From Streptomyces sp. S.PNR 29 (GTDB lineage Bacteria; Actinomycetota; Actinomycetes; Streptomycetales; Streptomycetaceae): a DNA stretch of 64,000 bases. The notes under the pieces were generated by a model. The model saw only the letters and a list, made by a program, of their open reading frames with translations. It made no database searches and had not been told where the DNA came from. Shown in pieces: positions 1 through 8,609 of the stretch. The stretch spans positions 271,090 to 335,089 of the forward strand of contig NZ_JANUQM010000012.1 in NCBI RefSeq assembly GCF_030386795.1. Reading direction: 5' to 3'. Position numbers and translations under genes: made by a program. Every line of letters starts with the position of its first letter. Position 1 is the first letter of the stretch.

Positions 1-2204
1 AGCAGCCGCCATATCAGGTTCTTGAACGGGGTGCCGTCGAAGATGCGGAGGTACGTCTCCGAGGGCACCTTCCAGTAGCGCTCGCGCTGCCAGAAGCGCG
101 GGTCGTAGATGGAGCAGAGCAGCGGCCTCAGGGGGCGGAACACCGTGACGACGCGTTCCACGCACACGAAGTACACGGCGGTGAACCCCACGGCGAGAAC
201 GTCGGCCAGCGCGATCGCCGGCGCGCCGAACGAGAGGTAGAGCTCTGTGGCTGCCGCGGTGAGCAGGGCGAGGCCGAAGATGTAGATCCATCGCGTCAGC
301 AGGTACCACCCCATGGTGGCGGCGTTGTGCCTGTTCTTGCCGGCGAGGCCGCGCCGCAGTTCCTCGGGGCTCTTGAACCGGTCGAACCTGCTGTCCCGCA
401 GTACCGACCGGGGAATCTCGAAGCTGGGCGAGCCCAGCAGCCCGACACCCTCGCGGACCTCCCCGTCGACCGGCACGGCGACCTTCGTCGCGAGGAGACA
501 GTTGTCGCCCGTCCTGCCCTGGGTGGGGTACGCGATCCGGTTCCCGAGGAAGTTGCGCGGCCCGATCGACGCCCGGGACACGCGGAAGGCGGTACTGGAG
601 AAGTCGGCGTTCACGATCGACAGCCCGTCGGCGATCATCGTCCCGCGCCCGACGGAGCTCAGGAACGGCGTCTCGTGCTTCATCTCCGTACCGAAGTTCG
701 ACCCGGTCTGTTCGACCCGGGAGAGGTCGTAACCGAGGCAGCGCAGATAGTGGACGATGCCCGAGCTGTCCCCGAACAGGCGCTTGAGGAACCTCCAGTT
801 GGTCATGAGCGAGATCGCCCGGTGCACGCTGTACTGGAAGCCGTACAGGCAGTAGACCCTGCCCGGTGTGATGGCCAGGCTGAGCAGACGGGGAACGGTG
901 GACAGGACGAGAAGACCGGCGGGAACGGCACCGAAGACGAACACGAAGGAGAACACCAGGGCGTCGCGGTAGAACGTCCACTCCGTGAAGATCGCGGGCC
1001 CCGGTTCCAGAGCCGTGCTGAGCTGCGGTACCCCGGCGAGCAGCGCGGAGACGCCGCCGACCGCCGCCGGCACGTACAGGGCCAGTGCGACCAGCAGCTG
1101 CAGAGCGCTGTGGACCGCCCTGCGCAACGCACCGCAGCGGGCCGATCCCACCACCTGGTAGTCCACGTCGGTCCGCTGTGCCGGCGATCCGTGCCAGTGC
1201 TCGCCGTCGGGCACGGTCTGCCCGCGGTGCAGCGAGGAGGCGTGCCCGAGCTGGGCCCCGTCACCCAGCGAGGTGTCGATGTCGATCACCGTGGCCTCGC
1301 TGACCAGCACGTTTCTCCCGAAGGTGACCGGGCCGGTCTGGATCAGTCCGGCGTGGGCCCGGTAACAGGCGAAGGACGAGTCCTTGCGGATGACCGTGCC
1401 GTCACCGATGGTGAGCAGGTCGGTGCACACGGGCACGCTCCGGGACAGGACCACGGCGCCGCTCCCGACCTTCGCGCCCAGCGCCCTCAGGTAGAGCAGG
1501 TAGACCGGCGAGCCGCTGAACAGCACCAGTGGGTCCGACCGGACCAGCGTCCTGACGATCCAGAAGCGGACGTACGCAAGGCTCCAGACCTGGATCTGCC
1601 GGGGCGTCCACCGGCCGATGAGCGTCCACTTCGCAAGGACGGGAAGGGCACACAGTCCGAGGAAGGCCGCGCTGCCGAAGAGGACCGACCGCAGGTACAC
1701 GTCGGCCACGCCGGATCCGGCGGAGATCCACTCGTAGCCCCGTGCGGCGACGAGGGCGATGAGGCAGGTGTAGCCGGCGAAGGCCAGGAACTGCAGTACG
1801 CCGCACAGGACGTACTGTGCCCTTCCCGCCGGGCGCTGAACGGGTGTCGGGGCCGGAGCCGACACCGCAGCTCCGGCGGTCGGCTCGGTGGGGGGCGCGG
1901 GCGGGGTGGTCGCGAGCGCCGTGGCGAGACTCCTGATCGTCGGGTGCCGATAGACGTCCTTCATCGACACCGGCGGCACGTCCGCCCGTTTCCTGACCCG
2001 TGCGCAGAAGTGCGCCATCACCAGGCTGTCAGCGCCCAGTTCGTTGAAGAAGTGACCGTCGACCGGCACCCGCTCGGTGTGCAGGACGCCGGCCAGCACC
2101 GCGGCGAGGATCCTCTCGGTCTCGGCCGGGTGGTCGTCCCCGTCCAGGACGGCCGTGGATTCCTGCGAAGCGGAGGGCAACGTTTCCACCGGCTTGTCCA
2201 CCAT
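1..2204 (-). CDS. NRPS-terminal-type (Pls/PosA C-terminal-like) membrane protein with N-terminal carrier domain, partial
   Basis: The reading frame is open from an ATG at 2204 to the left edge, so the C-terminus lies outside the window (734 codons visible). A GGAG sits 5 bp before the ATG. Residues about 25-100 form a phosphopantetheine carrier domain; the attachment serine is near residue 60 in a motif reading ELGADS. After a Pro/Ala linker come several pairs of membrane segments alternating with two hexapeptide-repeat (left-handed beta-helix) stretches, one ending HGSPAQRT and one ending LLGSP. This layout matches the C-terminal domain of poly-amino-acid synthetases such as Pls (TIGR02353 type), here as a separate protein without condensation or adenylation domains. 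In Pls that region couples monomers without a condensation domain. The partner enzyme here is unknown. Confidence 0.85.
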   Translation of the reverse strand, partial: MVDKPVETLPSASQESTAVLDGDDHPAETERILAAVLAGVLHTERVPVDGHFFNELGADSLVMAHFCARVRKRADVPPVSMKDVYRHPTIRSLATALATTPPAPPTEPTAGAAVSAPAPTPVQRPAGRAQYVLCGVLQFLAFAGYTCLIALVAARGYEWISAGSGVADVYLRSVLFGSAAFLGLCALPVLAKWTLIGRWTPRQIQVWSLAYVRFWIVRTLVRSDPLVLFSGSPVYLLYLRALGAKVGSGAVVLSRSVPVCTDLLTIGDGTVIRKDSSFACYRAHAGLIQTGPVTFGRNVLVSEATVIDIDTSLGDGAQLGHASSLHRGQTVPDGEHWHGSPAQRTDVDYQVVGSARCGALRRAVHSALQLLVALALYVPAAVGGVSALLAGVPQLSTALEPGPAIFTEWTFYRDALVFSFVFVFGAVPAGLLVLSTVPRLLSLAITPGRVYCLYGFQYSVHRAISLMTNWRFLKRLFGDSSGIVHYLRCLGYDLSRVEQTGSNFGTEMKHETPFLSSVGRGTMIADGLSIVNADFSSTAFRVSRASIGPRNFLGNRIAYPTQGRTGDNCLLATKVAVPVDGEVREGVGLLGSPSFEIPRSVLRDSRFDRFKSPEELRRGLAGKNRHNAATMGWYLLTRWIYIFGLALLTAAATELYLSFGAPAIALADVLAVGFTAVYFVCVERVVTVFRPLRPLLCSIYDPRFWQRERYWKVPSETYLRIFDGTPFKNLIWRL

Positions 2205-2375
2205 GCGAGCTCCGTGAGAAATTCCGAGGGGCCGAAGTCACGTGTCCATGCACTTCATTCGGCACCGCGGCGCGGATGGATCTCGCATTCGGTGAATTCG
2301 CCGCCCGTACTCGGGCGCGCAAGGGCGGTGCCGGAAGGGTGCGCAAGCCCTTCGCGGCACACGCCCCTGCTTGAC

Positions 2376-3068
2376 TCAGGCGTTCACCGTGATGTTGGAG
2401 CTCCCGCTGCTCCGGTAGCCCTCGGTCGCGAGGATCATGTAGTAGTTGAAGCTGCCCAGCCTCATTCCGGCACGGGCCCACGCGTCGAAGTGGTTCCCCG
2501 TGGTGATGGTTCCGCCCGTCCTCTTCGACTGCCGGACGCTCCAGTACTGGTTGAACGTTCGTATGCCCTCGACGGACGGGGCGTTGTACCGCGTCGTCTG
2601 GTAGATGTCGTACGTACCGCCGTCGCTGGTCACGGTTCCCTTGTAGGTTCCTGTCGGCCGGTACGTGCCCCAGTTGTCGACGATGTAGTACTCCACGAGC
2701 GGGTTCGACGTCCACCCGTAGAGGGTCAGATAGCCGTTGCCGGACGGTGCGAAGCTGCCCGAGTAGCGCACCGTTCGCCGTCCGCCGTTGCTCCAGCCCT
2801 TGCCGCAGACGAAGTTCCCGCAGTTGGTCCAGGAGGTCCGGTAGTTGCCACCGGACGACAGCGTCATGGCGACCGATCCGCCGCCGTCGGTCCAGAACGA
2901 GTAGTAGAAGCCGTTGTCGGTGCCGGTCTGGTTGCGGGTGATGGTCGTGTCGGCGTGGGCGGTGCCGGGCACCATCAGGCCCGACGCGGTGGCCAGCGCT
3001 AAGGCACCGGTGCCACCGATGAGTTTCCTGCGGCTGATCCGGGCGGTGGAGCCGTCGTTCTCGGACAT
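2376..3068 (-). CDS. xlnC: Secreted endo-1,4-beta-xylanase, GH11, Tat-exported
   Basis: This is a 230-residue precursor. The N-terminus carries a twin-arginine signal (ISRRKLIGG, hydrophobic stretch, cleavage after AHA near residue 39). The mature part is one GH11 beta-jelly-roll of about 191 residues with no carbohydrate-binding module. The catalytic nucleophile is Glu126 (PLVEYYIVDNWG) and the acid/base is Glu216 (ATEGYRSSGSS), both in the expected GH11 contexts. The ATG at 3068 follows a perfect GGAGG. It hydrolyses internal beta-1,4 bonds of xylan outside the cell. The short Tat-dependent form matches XlnC of Streptomyces lividans rather than XlnB, which is Sec-exported and has a binding module; the symbol rests on that comparison. 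A likely xylanase operator lies upstream at 3178-3188. Confidence 0.93.
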   Translation of the reverse strand: MSENDGSTARISRRKLIGGTGALALATASGLMVPGTAHADTTITRNQTGTDNGFYYSFWTDGGGSVAMTLSSGGNYRTSWTNCGNFVCGKGWSNGGRRTVRYSGSFAPSGNGYLTLYGWTSNPLVEYYIVDNWGTYRPTGTYKGTVTSDGGTYDIYQTTRYNAPSVEGIRTFNQYWSVRQSKRTGGTITTGNHFDAWARAGMRLGSFNYYMILATEGYRSSGSSNITVNA

Positions 3069-3131
3069 GCTTCCTCCTTGTGACAGCCGACGGAGGGTAC
3101 CGACGGCCGGTGGGGGGTCTGTCACCGCCGT

Positions 3132-3188
3132 AAGTGTTGGTTTGGCCGGTGAAGGTGTCAACAGTCGGTTTCCTCGCCGAAAATTTCG
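3132..3188 (-). promoter_or_regulatory. xlnC promoter region with CGAAA-N-TTTCG palindrome
   Basis: On the minus strand a consensus -35 hexamer TTGACA lies at 3161-3156; the -10 is not clear. Seventeen bases upstream of it is the 11-bp palindrome CGAAAATTTCG (3178-3188). Operators of the form CGAAA-N-TTTCG are known from Streptomyces xylanase genes. The element lies inside the 3' end of the DUF998 gene, and the -35 overlaps that gene's stop codon. Confidence 0.6.
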
Positions 3189-3778
3189 CTGTCGGTCCGG
3201 TCGGAGCGGCGCAGGCAGGAGGCAACGACCACAAAGGGCCACAGGGACTGAAGGAACGTCACCAGCCGCTCGGCGATGCCGATGACGCCGTGACCGTGTA
3301 TTTCGATCAGAAACCATCCTGCGGCGACGCCCATCAGTGCGGTCGCCACGATGGAGGGCGCGGGCCGCAGCGCCCACGGTGCGTATCCGCTGCGATCGGC
3401 GGCCAGCACCGGCCACACCGCCAGGAGTGTGAATCCGACCGCGGCGACCGACCCGTGGCGCAGGGAGCCCCCACTGCTCGGTGCCGGAAGCAGTGCCACC
3501 ACCAACGCCGCCGCTCCACCCCCACCCAGCGCCACACGTCCGGCGAGTGCGGCCGCGCGCAGCCCCCAAGCGGTCAGCAGGTGACAGACGCCCAGGGCGA
3601 ACAAGGCAGCGGTCATCACCCAGAACCCGGCAGAGCCGTACGCCGCCAGCACGCTGATCGTCTGAGTGGCGGGGTCGTAGGCGGGCCCTTCGAGCAGCCC
3701 CGCGATCGTCCAGCCTCCGGCCAGCAGGACGGGCGCACATCCCGACGAGAGCAAAGCCCACCTGGGCACAAGTCGCAT
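3158..3778 (-). CDS. DUF998-family integral membrane protein
   Basis: A protein of about 206 residues with six hydrophobic segments and short loops, in the pattern of DUF998 proteins (a Gly-Trp-Thr-rich first helix, ATQTISVLAAYG after it, and an RHG motif between later helices). The function of this family is not established. I chose the ATG at 3778, preceded by GGTGA; a GTG 18 bp further upstream (3796) is the alternative. The C-terminal tail after the last helix is short and charged. It lies upstream of xlnC on the same strand, but xlnC has its own apparent promoter inside this gene's 3' end, so co-transcription is not required. Confidence 0.8.
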   Translation of the reverse strand: MRLVPRWALLSSGCAPVLLAGGWTIAGLLEGPAYDPATQTISVLAAYGSAGFWVMTAALFALGVCHLLTAWGLRAAALAGRVALGGGGAAALVVALLPAPSSGGSLRHGSVAAVGFTLLAVWPVLAADRSGYAPWALRPAPSIVATALMGVAAGWFLIEIHGHGVIGIAERLVTFLQSLWPFVVVASCLRRSDRTDSEIFGEETDC

Positions 3779-3862
3779 CAGATCACCGTAGAACACCCAG
3801 ACCGCCTGACCGTGGGAACGCCGGGGGTCCGAGCCGCGGAGCGGATCGTCGGCCGGGTGACG

Positions 3863-5083
3863 CTATGGCCTGGTCCTGCCGGGGCTCGCCAGGCCGAGTC
3901 GCGTGAGGAACCGCTCGAGGGTGAAGGTTGCCATGCCGAGGGCCACGCCGTTGCCGGGGACCTGGGACGCCTCGACGGTGAGGTCGGGCAGGGAGCCGGG
4001 CATCACATGGTCGGGGAGCTCGTCACGCACGGCGGGCACGAGCCAGTCGGCCAGCGCTTCGGAGGTCCAGCCGGTCAGGGTGACGGCGGGAATGTTGAGC
4101 AGGTTGACCAGGTCGCCGAGGGCCGCGGCGAGGTAGTGCGAGGTACGGCGGGCGAGGTCCGTCAGCGCCGGATCGCCCGCGGCGAGGCCGTCGGCGACCG
4201 CCTCGACGAACTCGCGTTGCCGTGCCTGCCTGAGCGCGGGGTGTTCCGGGTCGATCTCGGCGAGCGTCGTCTCCAGACCGTGCACGCCGAGATAGGCCTC
4301 GACACAACCGCGGCGGCCGCAGCGGCACGGCCGTCCGTCGAGCTGGAGCAGCGTGTGGCCCCACTCGCCGGCGTTGTTGGTGACGCCTCGGATGAGCGCA
4401 CCGTCGATGGCCAGCCCCGCGCCGACTCCGGTGCCGAGGTTGACCACGGCCAGGCTGTCGACGGCACGCCCGGCCCCGAACCACATCTCGGACAGGATGA
4501 CCGCCTTGAGCGGGTTGTCGACGTACACGGGGATCCGGAGGCGCTTCTCCAGCAGGTCCTCGATGTGGACGTCGTGCCAGTCCCAGTTCGGCGCGAAGAC
4601 CGAGACGCCCGCGTCGGGGTGGACGTGGCCCGGCATGCTGACACCGACGCCCATGACGCGGTCGCGCTCGGTCGAGCTGGCCTCGATGGCCGACTCGATC
4701 GCGTGGACGATCCCGCCCACGACATAGGCCTGGTCGTTCTCGTGCTCGTCCAGGGCGACCTCTCCGTGGCCGAGCGTGCCGAGCGCGAGGTCGTACACCG
4801 TGGCGTCGACGTACGTCTCGGCGACGTCGACACCGACGATCCGCCCGCGGTCGGGATCGATGGTGAGCCGCTCCTGCGGCCGTCCCCCGGTGTTCCGCTC
4901 CACGGTGGCGATGTGCAGCACGCCCTCGGAGAGGAACTCGGTGACCAGTGTGGCCACGGTCGCCGTGCTGAGTCCGGTGTGCCGGGCGAGTTCCTGGCGG
5001 GTGGACGGCCCGAGTTCGAACAGCGCGTGCAACACCTCGAAACGGTTCTCGTTCCGAAGATCACGGGCCGTGCGCCGGGCCAC
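3863..5083 (-). CDS. ROK-family transcriptional regulator
   Basis: This is a 406-residue regulator. Residues 1-75 form a winged helix-turn-helix (STRQELARHTGLSTATVATLVTEF), followed by a ROK sugar-kinase-like domain. The zinc-binding signature CRCGRRGCVEAYLG is intact, as is the GEWGH segment before it. Lys/Glu-rich kinase loops are replaced by forms usual in regulators of this family. It is transcribed in the same direction as, and 29 bp downstream of, the GH35 beta-galactosidase gene, closing an operon with an ABC sugar importer. The likely role is repression of that operon, relieved by a galactoside-derived sugar (inference). A candidate target palindrome overlaps the -10 of the operon promoter at 10868-10878. 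Confidence 0.9.
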   Translation of the reverse strand: MARRTARDLRNENRFEVLHALFELGPSTRQELARHTGLSTATVATLVTEFLSEGVLHIATVERNTGGRPQERLTIDPDRGRIVGVDVAETYVDATVYDLALGTLGHGEVALDEHENDQAYVVGGIVHAIESAIEASSTERDRVMGVGVSMPGHVHPDAGVSVFAPNWDWHDVHIEDLLEKRLRIPVYVDNPLKAVILSEMWFGAGRAVDSLAVVNLGTGVGAGLAIDGALIRGVTNNAGEWGHTLLQLDGRPCRCGRRGCVEAYLGVHGLETTLAEIDPEHPALRQARQREFVEAVADGLAAGDPALTDLARRTSHYLAAALGDLVNLLNIPAVTLTGWTSEALADWLVPAVRDELPDHVMPGSLPDLTVEASQVPGNGVALGMATFTLERFLTRLGLASPGRTRP

Positions 5084-5112
5084 CCTTCCCCCTCAACCGT
5101 TCTCGACCGGGC

Positions 5113-7692
5113 TCAACCGTTCGGAGACTCCAGCCATAGCCTACGAAGCTCCGGATCGCCCTGCCCGTCGATACCCCTGAGCAGCAGGGTCAGCCCGGAC
5201 CATCCCGCCGGAACCCAGAGTACGTCCGGGTCTCCACCCGAGAAGGCCGGTCGGTCGCCGACCCAGACGCGCCCCACGCACTCCCCGGCGGCCCAGCCGG
5301 TCGCGCGGAGCTGTGACCCGTCCAGCCTCACCAGGAAGCCGTCGTCGGACGGCGGGAGGTCGATGTCGAGCCATGCCTCCTCACCGGGTTCCAGAGCCAG
5401 CGGCAGCCGGATGTCCTGCGCGGGACCTTTCCCGGCGGCGAAGCCGGTCAGCAGTTCGTCGTCCTGCACGGCGCACGACCAGTCCGTCACCGGTTCGAGG
5501 CTCAGCAGCTCTGCGCGCAGTCCGCCGCCACTCGGGTGGTGCGGCAACGTCACCGCGACCTGACGGGTACCGGCGGGCAGCAGGACCCAGGGGTCCTCGG
5601 CGTGGACGGTGCTCGGCTCGCCGTCGTCCACGGTCACGCGCACCGGCTCGACCACACCCCGCAGGTGCAGGGCCGACACGGTGGTCGACCGGATGTCGCG
5701 CGTGTAGGTGACGGGGACGCCGACGCGGGTGCTGCTCCAGCCGCCGAGCTCCCGTGTGGGCGCCGGTGCGCCCGCCCAGTGGCCACGCACCGTCCACAGG
5801 GCCGACAGGTCCTGCACGTTCCGGACCGCCCACAGCGTGCCGAGTCCGCGCAGCGCGCCGAGGCGGAGCGCGGGCAGACGCGCGTCGTCGAAGTTCGCGT
5901 GCCCCCAGATCTCCACCACGGCCTCGATCGGGGCGTTGCCCGTCACCTCATGGACGTCGATGCGCTGTGCCGCACCGAATCCGGCGACCGGCGGCTGGAC
6001 CCGGCCCGCGATCGACAGGTCGACGATGTCCGCCGCGCCGACGAGCAGCAGTTCGTCGACGCCTGTCAGATCCGCCGTGGTCCGGTAGGTGCCGCGTCCC
6101 CGGTACACGCCGAGCGACTCCAGCGTCGGCGGCACCGCGTGGCTGCCCGCCGGCTTCTCCGGGGCGGCGGCCGACCGCCGTCGAACCGCCCGTACGGCGG
6201 CCGGCGGCGTCGTGCCCTGCGGAGGGGGCACGTCGGTCAGCCGCACCGTGCCGTCCCGGTCCAGCGCCCGGAGGCGTGCGGCATCCGGCGGCGCCAGCAC
6301 GACGAGCGTCAGTCCCGCGACGGTCGTCCGCTCGGGCGCGCCGGTCGTCGGCGCGGGGATCTCGACGTGGGTGCCGCCCAGGACGACGGTGACCGGCACC
6401 TCGGAGGAGAACGCCAGCGCGCCGTCCGTCGCCGCCACCAGATCCGCCGACGCCAGTGTCAGCGTCGTGTCGCAGCCCCAGGACCGCAGCGGCACGTCCA
6501 CCAGCATCAGCGGACACGAGTCCGGCGCGACGGCGACCGGCACGCCGTTCACGACCGCCGTGCCCGGTGCCGTGCCCAGGTTCGGGACGGCGACCAGCCG
6601 GCCGCCTTCCTGAAGGTCCAGAGCCGACGCCGACGAACTGGTCGGAAAGTCGGCGGTCACCTCCACGCGGGACACGGTCGGCGTGGCGAGCGCCAGCCGG
6701 GATCCCAGCGCGTCGATCACCCGCGCGAGTACCTGCGCCTGGATGTACTCCGGCCGTTCGGCACCGGTGGACGAGACGTATCCGCCGAAGTCGTAGCCGT
6801 GGCTCATGAAGTTGCCGGGGTTGCCCCAGTTCCCGCTGGACGGCGTGTAGCCGAAGTTCCACCCGGACGACTGCAGATAGGGCGCGATCAGCGACGCGCC
6901 GCTCGCCAGCAACCGCCGTAGCGTCCGATGACGCCGGTTCGTCTCGGTGATCAGCAGCGGCACGCCTCGGTCCGCCAGCAGCCCGGTGTAGCGCCGCACT
7001 TCGGCCTCGATGTGCGGGGAGTCGTCGTCCGGGTAGAAGTTGCACGCCGGTACGACGCCGGGGACGTTTCCGGTGGCGCCCTCGATATCGCCCTGCCCGG
7101 CGCAGGCGATCAACGGCACGGTGATGCCGTGACGGATCGCCTGGTCACGCAGGGCGGTCAGATATCCGGTGCGGTCCTCGCAGTCGAAGAAGTCCAGCTC
7201 GTTCTCCAGCTGCACCATGACGACCGGGCCCCCGGCCGGGTACTGCCGAGCGGTCAGCAGAGGCAGCACCCGGTCGAACCACGCGGTGACCTGGGCGAGA
7301 AAGCGCGGTTCGTTCTGACGGACCCGCAGGTCGGGATCGAGGCCCAGCCAGGCCGGCAACGCGCCGCCGTCCCACTCGGAGCAGATGTACGGACCTGGCC
7401 GCGCGATGACGTACAGCCCGGCCTCGTGCGCCAGGTCCAGGAAGGCGGCGACGTCCCGTCCGCCCTCGAAGGACCAGCGGCCGGGTGCCGTCTCGTGGAA
7501 GTTCCACGGCAGATAGACGTCGACGCAGGTGTATCCCGACGCCCGCACCTGTTCGAGCCGCGCCCGCCACTGCTCGCGCGGTAGGCGGAAGTAGAACAGC
7601 GACGCACACAGCAGGACGCGTGGACGGCCGTCGATCCGGATGCACCGGGCGTCGAGCTCGATGCCCTTGTTGACGATGGCCGGCCGCCTCAC
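5113..7692 (-). CDS. Beta-galactosidase, GH35
   Basis: An 859-residue intracellular enzyme; no signal peptide is visible. The N-terminal TIM barrel carries the GH35 features YLPWNFHE and RPGPYICSEWD. The acid/base glutamate is in MVQLENE near residue 165 and the nucleophile glutamate is in LLITETN near residue 250. The remainder consists of beta-sandwich accessory domains. The start is a GTG whose last two bases overlap the TGA of the upstream permease (GTGA), which implies translational coupling; an ATG further upstream would run deep into the permease gene. It probably removes terminal galactose from oligosaccharides imported by the adjacent ABC transporter. The nucleophile context (ETN rather than EFW) is divergent from eukaryotic GH35 enzymes, so substrate preference is uncertain. 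Confidence 0.92.
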   Translation of the reverse strand: MRRPAIVNKGIELDARCIRIDGRPRVLLCASLFYFRLPREQWRARLEQVRASGYTCVDVYLPWNFHETAPGRWSFEGGRDVAAFLDLAHEAGLYVIARPGPYICSEWDGGALPAWLGLDPDLRVRQNEPRFLAQVTAWFDRVLPLLTARQYPAGGPVVMVQLENELDFFDCEDRTGYLTALRDQAIRHGITVPLIACAGQGDIEGATGNVPGVVPACNFYPDDDSPHIEAEVRRYTGLLADRGVPLLITETNRRHRTLRRLLASGASLIAPYLQSSGWNFGYTPSSGNWGNPGNFMSHGYDFGGYVSSTGAERPEYIQAQVLARVIDALGSRLALATPTVSRVEVTADFPTSSSASALDLQEGGRLVAVPNLGTAPGTAVVNGVPVAVAPDSCPLMLVDVPLRSWGCDTTLTLASADLVAATDGALAFSSEVPVTVVLGGTHVEIPAPTTGAPERTTVAGLTLVVLAPPDAARLRALDRDGTVRLTDVPPPQGTTPPAAVRAVRRRSAAAPEKPAGSHAVPPTLESLGVYRGRGTYRTTADLTGVDELLLVGAADIVDLSIAGRVQPPVAGFGAAQRIDVHEVTGNAPIEAVVEIWGHANFDDARLPALRLGALRGLGTLWAVRNVQDLSALWTVRGHWAGAPAPTRELGGWSSTRVGVPVTYTRDIRSTTVSALHLRGVVEPVRVTVDDGEPSTVHAEDPWVLLPAGTRQVAVTLPHHPSGGGLRAELLSLEPVTDWSCAVQDDELLTGFAAGKGPAQDIRLPLALEPGEEAWLDIDLPPSDDGFLVRLDGSQLRATGWAAGECVGRVWVGDRPAFSGGDPDVLWVPAGWSGLTLLLRGIDGQGDPELRRLWLESPNG

Positions 7693-8609
7693 TTGACCCC
7701 CGCGCTTCCGCCGCTGATGTCCATTTCGTACAGGTACCGCTGGCCGAGGTAGTAGACGGCGATCATCGGCAGGGTGAGCAGGATCGAACCGACCATCACC
7801 AGGTTCCACGGTGGCGCCTGCAGGGCCTGCGAGGTACTGGTGATGTACTGCACGCCGAGCGCCAACGGCATCTTCGACTCGTCGTTCAGATAGATCAACG
7901 GCCCCATGAAGTCACCCCAGTTGTACGTCAGGGTGAAGATGCCGATCGCGATCAGCACCGGCCTCAGCATCGGGAACATGATCCGCCGGTAGATGCCGAA
8001 GAAGCCGAGCCCGTCCACCATGGCGGCCTCGTCGAGCTGGCTCGGCAGGCGGGAGACGAACTGGCGTACCAGGAAGACGTTGAAGGCGTTGGAGAAGAAG
8101 TTCGGCACGATCAGCGGCAGATAGGTGTTCACCCAGCCCAGGTCCCGGAAGAGGATGAACTGCGGGATCATCGTGATCTGTGCCGGGATCATCATCGTGG
8201 CGATGACGATCAGGAACAGCGCGTTCTTCCCGGGTGCCCTGAGCCGTGCGAACGCGTAGCCGACGAGGCCGCTCGACACCACCTGGCCGACCACGGACCC
8301 CACCGAGATGATCAGCGAGTTCACCAGGAACCGGCCCATGGGCAGGTCCGTTCCGAACACCCGGGTGAAGTTCTCCCAGTGGAACTCGTGCGGGATGATC
8401 GTGAAGGTGTTGGCGTTGACCGTCTGGTCGCTCGACAGCGCGATCGACACGACGAACACCAGGGGGGTCGAGAGGATCGCCGACACGATGATCAGGGTCG
8501 CGTAGGTGAACGGTGTCGCCCGGAACGCCCGCACCGTGTGGGTGATACGGCGCCGCCCGCGCTCTTGGTGTTCCTGCTGCGGCGCGGCGGTGGAGATGAC
8601 GGCGGCCAT
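7689..8609 (-). CDS. Carbohydrate ABC transporter permease (MalG type)
   Basis: A 306-residue inner-membrane permease with six predicted helices and the EAA loop ending in DEAAMVDGLGFFGIYRRIMFPMLRP, which contacts the ATPase. The start ATG shares one base with the stop of the upstream permease (TGATG), and its stop overlaps the GTG of the GH35 gene, so the four genes from 10795 to 5113 are tightly coupled. No ATPase gene is in the operon. In Streptomyces such CUT1 importers commonly use the shared ATPase MsiK encoded elsewhere (known for the genus, not seen here). Confidence 0.93.
   Translation of the reverse strand: MAAVISTAAPQQEHQERGRRRITHTVRAFRATPFTYATLIIVSAILSTPLVFVVSIALSSDQTVNANTFTIIPHEFHWENFTRVFGTDLPMGRFLVNSLIISVGSVVGQVVSSGLVGYAFARLRAPGKNALFLIVIATMMIPAQITMIPQFILFRDLGWVNTYLPLIVPNFFSNAFNVFLVRQFVSRLPSQLDEAAMVDGLGFFGIYRRIMFPMLRPVLIAIGIFTLTYNWGDFMGPLIYLNDESKMPLALGVQYITSTSQALQAPPWNLVMVGSILLTLPMIAVYYLGQRYLYEMDISGGSAGVK

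Noticed and set aside
1..2204. Complete NRPS biosynthetic cluster
   Set aside because: Only a carrier plus membrane module is visible; no adenylation, condensation or thioesterase domain lies in the window.
327..3002. Plus-strand open frame of 891 codons
   Set aside because: It is antisense to the NRPS-terminal-type gene and the xylanase gene; composition is Arg/Pro/Gly/His-rich as expected for a GC-rich shadow frame and it has no domain.
3134..5563. Plus-strand open frame of 809 codons
   Set aside because: Antisense to the DUF998, ROK and GH35 genes; no motifs.
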